From Rhizobium sophorae (lineage in GTDB: Bacteria; Pseudomonadota; Alphaproteobacteria; Rhizobiales; Rhizobiaceae): 64,000 bases of DNA. Below are positions 62,740 to 64,000 of the stretch, one piece after another; position 1 is the first letter of the stretch, and each line of letters opens with the position of its first letter. The notes below the pieces were generated by a model. It had not been told where the DNA came from and did no database searches. It was given only the letters and a program-made list of their open reading frames with translations. The position numbers were made by a program, and so were the translations under genes. Location of the stretch: assembly GCF_013087515.1 (NCBI RefSeq), contig NZ_JABFCN010000001.1:62001-126000 (forward strand), given 5' to 3'.

Positions 62740-63750
62740 TCAATCCCCCTCATCCTCGTAACCCACCAGATGCAGCGGCTTCGCCTTGATGCCCTGCAGC
62801 TGGCACCAGCGCACCAAGGCCTCCTCGCGGCCATGGGTCACCCATACTTCGGCGGGGTGCAGTTCCCGGATGGTTTCCGTCAATTCCGGCCAGTCGCAAT
62901 GATCGGAGATGACGAGGGGCAGTTCGACGCCGAGCTGTTTGGCGCGCTGGCGCACCATCATCCAGCCGGAGGCGAAGGCCGGCAGCGGTTCGTTGAAGCG
63001 GCGGGCCCAGCGATCGGCGAAGGCCGAGGACGGGCCAATGACGACGGCGCCTGTGAAGGCGGATTTGTCGCGGCTTTCGATCGTCGCCGGCAGCAGTTCG
63101 CCGAGATCGATGCCCTGCTCGACGTAATAGTCGCAGAGTTTTTCCATGGCGCCGTGGATATAGATCGGTTCGGCATAACCGGCATCGCGCAGCAGCCGGA
63201 TGACGCGCTGGGCCTTGCCGAGCGCATAGGCGCCGACGAGATGGGTGCGCTCGGGAAATTGACGCAGCGACGCCAACAGCTTGCCGATCTCGTCCATCGG
63301 ATCGGGATGATGGAAGACCGGCAGGCCGAAGGTCGCCTCGGTGATGAAGACATCGCAGGCAACCGGCTCATAGGCGGCGCAGGTCGGGTCGGGGCGGCGC
63401 TTGTAATCGCCGGAGACGACGATGCGGGTGCCGTTCTTCTCGATGGCGATCTGGGCCGAGCCGAGCACATGACCGGCCGGATGAAAGCTTACCTTGACGC
63501 CGTTGACCAGCAGTTCCTCGCCGAAGGCTGCCGCCTGCTCGCTGGCGCAAAAACCGTCGCCGTAACGCAGGCGCATGATGTCGAGCGTCTGGCGGGTGGC
63601 AAGCACGTTCACATGGCCCGGGCGGGCATGATCCGAATGGCCATGGGTGACAAGCGCCTGCTCGACGGGCCGCACCGGATCGACATAAAAGCCGCCTTCC
63701 GGGCAATAGAGCCCCTCCGGGGCGGGATAAAGCAGCGCATCAGGTCTCAT
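62740..63750 (-). CDS. Ligase-associated DNA exonuclease (metallo-beta-lactamase/beta-CASP)
   Basis: A 336-residue nuclease. The metal site is HGHSDHARPGH (His36, His38, Asp40, His41), followed by HPAGHVLGSAQI, VSGDYKR and ITEATFGLP; a C-terminal VWVTHGREEAL gives a late His. It pairs functionally with the ATP-dependent ligase downstream in known DNA-repair operons. The start at 63750 fits the family (MRPDALLYPAPEGLYCPEGG). Confidence 0.93.
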   Translation of the reverse strand: MRPDALLYPAPEGLYCPEGGFYVDPVRPVEQALVTHGHSDHARPGHVNVLATRQTLDIMRLRYGDGFCASEQAAAFGEELLVNGVKVSFHPAGHVLGSAQIAIEKNGTRIVVSGDYKRRPDPTCAAYEPVACDVFITEATFGLPVFHHPDPMDEIGKLLASLRQFPERTHLVGAYALGKAQRVIRLLRDAGYAEPIYIHGAMEKLCDYYVEQGIDLGELLPATIESRDKSAFTGAVVIGPSSAFADRWARRFNEPLPAFASGWMMVRQRAKQLGVELPLVISDHCDWPELTETIRELHPAEVWVTHGREEALVRWCQLQGIKAKPLHLVGYEDEGD

Positions 63751-63838
63751 GAAACGAGAGATAGCGGGAAATGGGCGCGAGGCCAGAGGGCAGCAAGAAG
63801 CGGCTGGCGAATGCGCCGCGGCTCAACGACGGCGATCG

Positions 63839-64000
63839 TCACGACCCTATTCCATCGAGGAAGGATTCCACCGCGGCATTAAATTGCGACGGCCGCTGCA
63901 GCGGCGCGAAATGGCTGACGCTTGTGAGATAGATCATCTCAGCGTTCGGAATGCTGCGGGCAAGATATTCGGCATGGTCTGGCTTGATGAATTCGTCGTG
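63839..64000 (-). CDS. Alpha/beta hydrolase, C-terminal end only
   Basis: Reading right to left from the window edge the frame gives HDEFIKPDHAEYLARSIPNA, EMIYLTSVSHFAPLQRPSQF and NAAVESFLDGIGS, then stop. The pattern (acid residue, IPNA, late His in SHFAPLQ) is the end of an alpha/beta hydrolase. The upstream part lies beyond the window. Confidence 0.75.
   Translation of the reverse strand, partial: HDEFIKPDHAEYLARSIPNAEMIYLTSVSHFAPLQRPSQFNAAVESFLDGIGS

Overview
The window reads as chromosomal DNA of a fast-growing Rhizobium (R. leguminosarum / R. etli type). The grounds are high GC, rhizobial housekeeping genes (Fe/Mn superoxide dismutase, ammonia-dependent NAD synthetase, ribosomal protein S21, cold-shock protein, Ohr/OhrR, paired L,D-transpeptidases, ATP-dependent DNA ligase with its partner exonuclease) and several families of short palindromic intergenic repeats that look like rhizobial dispersed elements. 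This assignment comes from protein and repeat recognition only; no database was searched.

Layout. 1-12.8 kb is compact and core-like: SDR oxidoreductase with divergent AraC regulator, metallophosphoesterase, sodB, PmtA-like methyltransferase, TauE permease, SnoaL protein, MFS exporter, nadE, class IV aminotransferase, zinc alcohol dehydrogenase, sugar-phosphate isomerase-like protein and a cupin. 12.8-42 kb looks accessory. It holds a five-gene efflux operon (two lipoprotein adaptors, an RND pump, a lipoprotein alpha/beta hydrolase and a TetR), a decayed TetR, a frameshifted glycoamylase, a signalling cluster (receiver-only protein, FixJ-type regulator, 1852-residue Ser/Thr-kinase/AAA/histidine-kinase fusion), two more TetR regulators, a DUF2092 plus Gly/Tyr/Ser-rich secreted pair, and a patatin / acetoacetate decarboxylase / 3-hydroxybutyrate dehydrogenase operon. 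This part has long non-coding gaps and gene remnants. 42-64 kb is compact again: trans-aconitate methyltransferase, glucose-6-phosphate dehydrogenase, Nudix, HerA-like ATPase, two ABC-F proteins, a MarR-linked VOC/DUF1579/DUF899 cluster, ohr/ohrR, rpsU, cspA, two L,D-transpeptidases, and the DNA ligase and exonuclease.

How the genes work together. The clearest unifying signal is a 44-bp operator, TGTTGAC-N30-GTCAACA, present three times with identical length: before the RND operon (20078), before a TetR gene (32335) and before the patatin operon (38341). Two copies lie between a target operon and divergent paralogous TetR genes, one intact and one a pseudogene. This suggests one regulon linking efflux with lipid/ketone-body metabolism, in which the surviving TetR may have taken over the efflux operon. 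The second notable element is a 22-codon leader ORF with a strong Shine-Dalgarno and a 10-bp hairpin ahead of the second ABC-F gene (50322-50560), which resembles leader-peptide control of ABC-F genes.

Limits. No tRNA, rRNA, CRISPR array, intact insertion sequence or prophage was seen. Both window ends cut genes.
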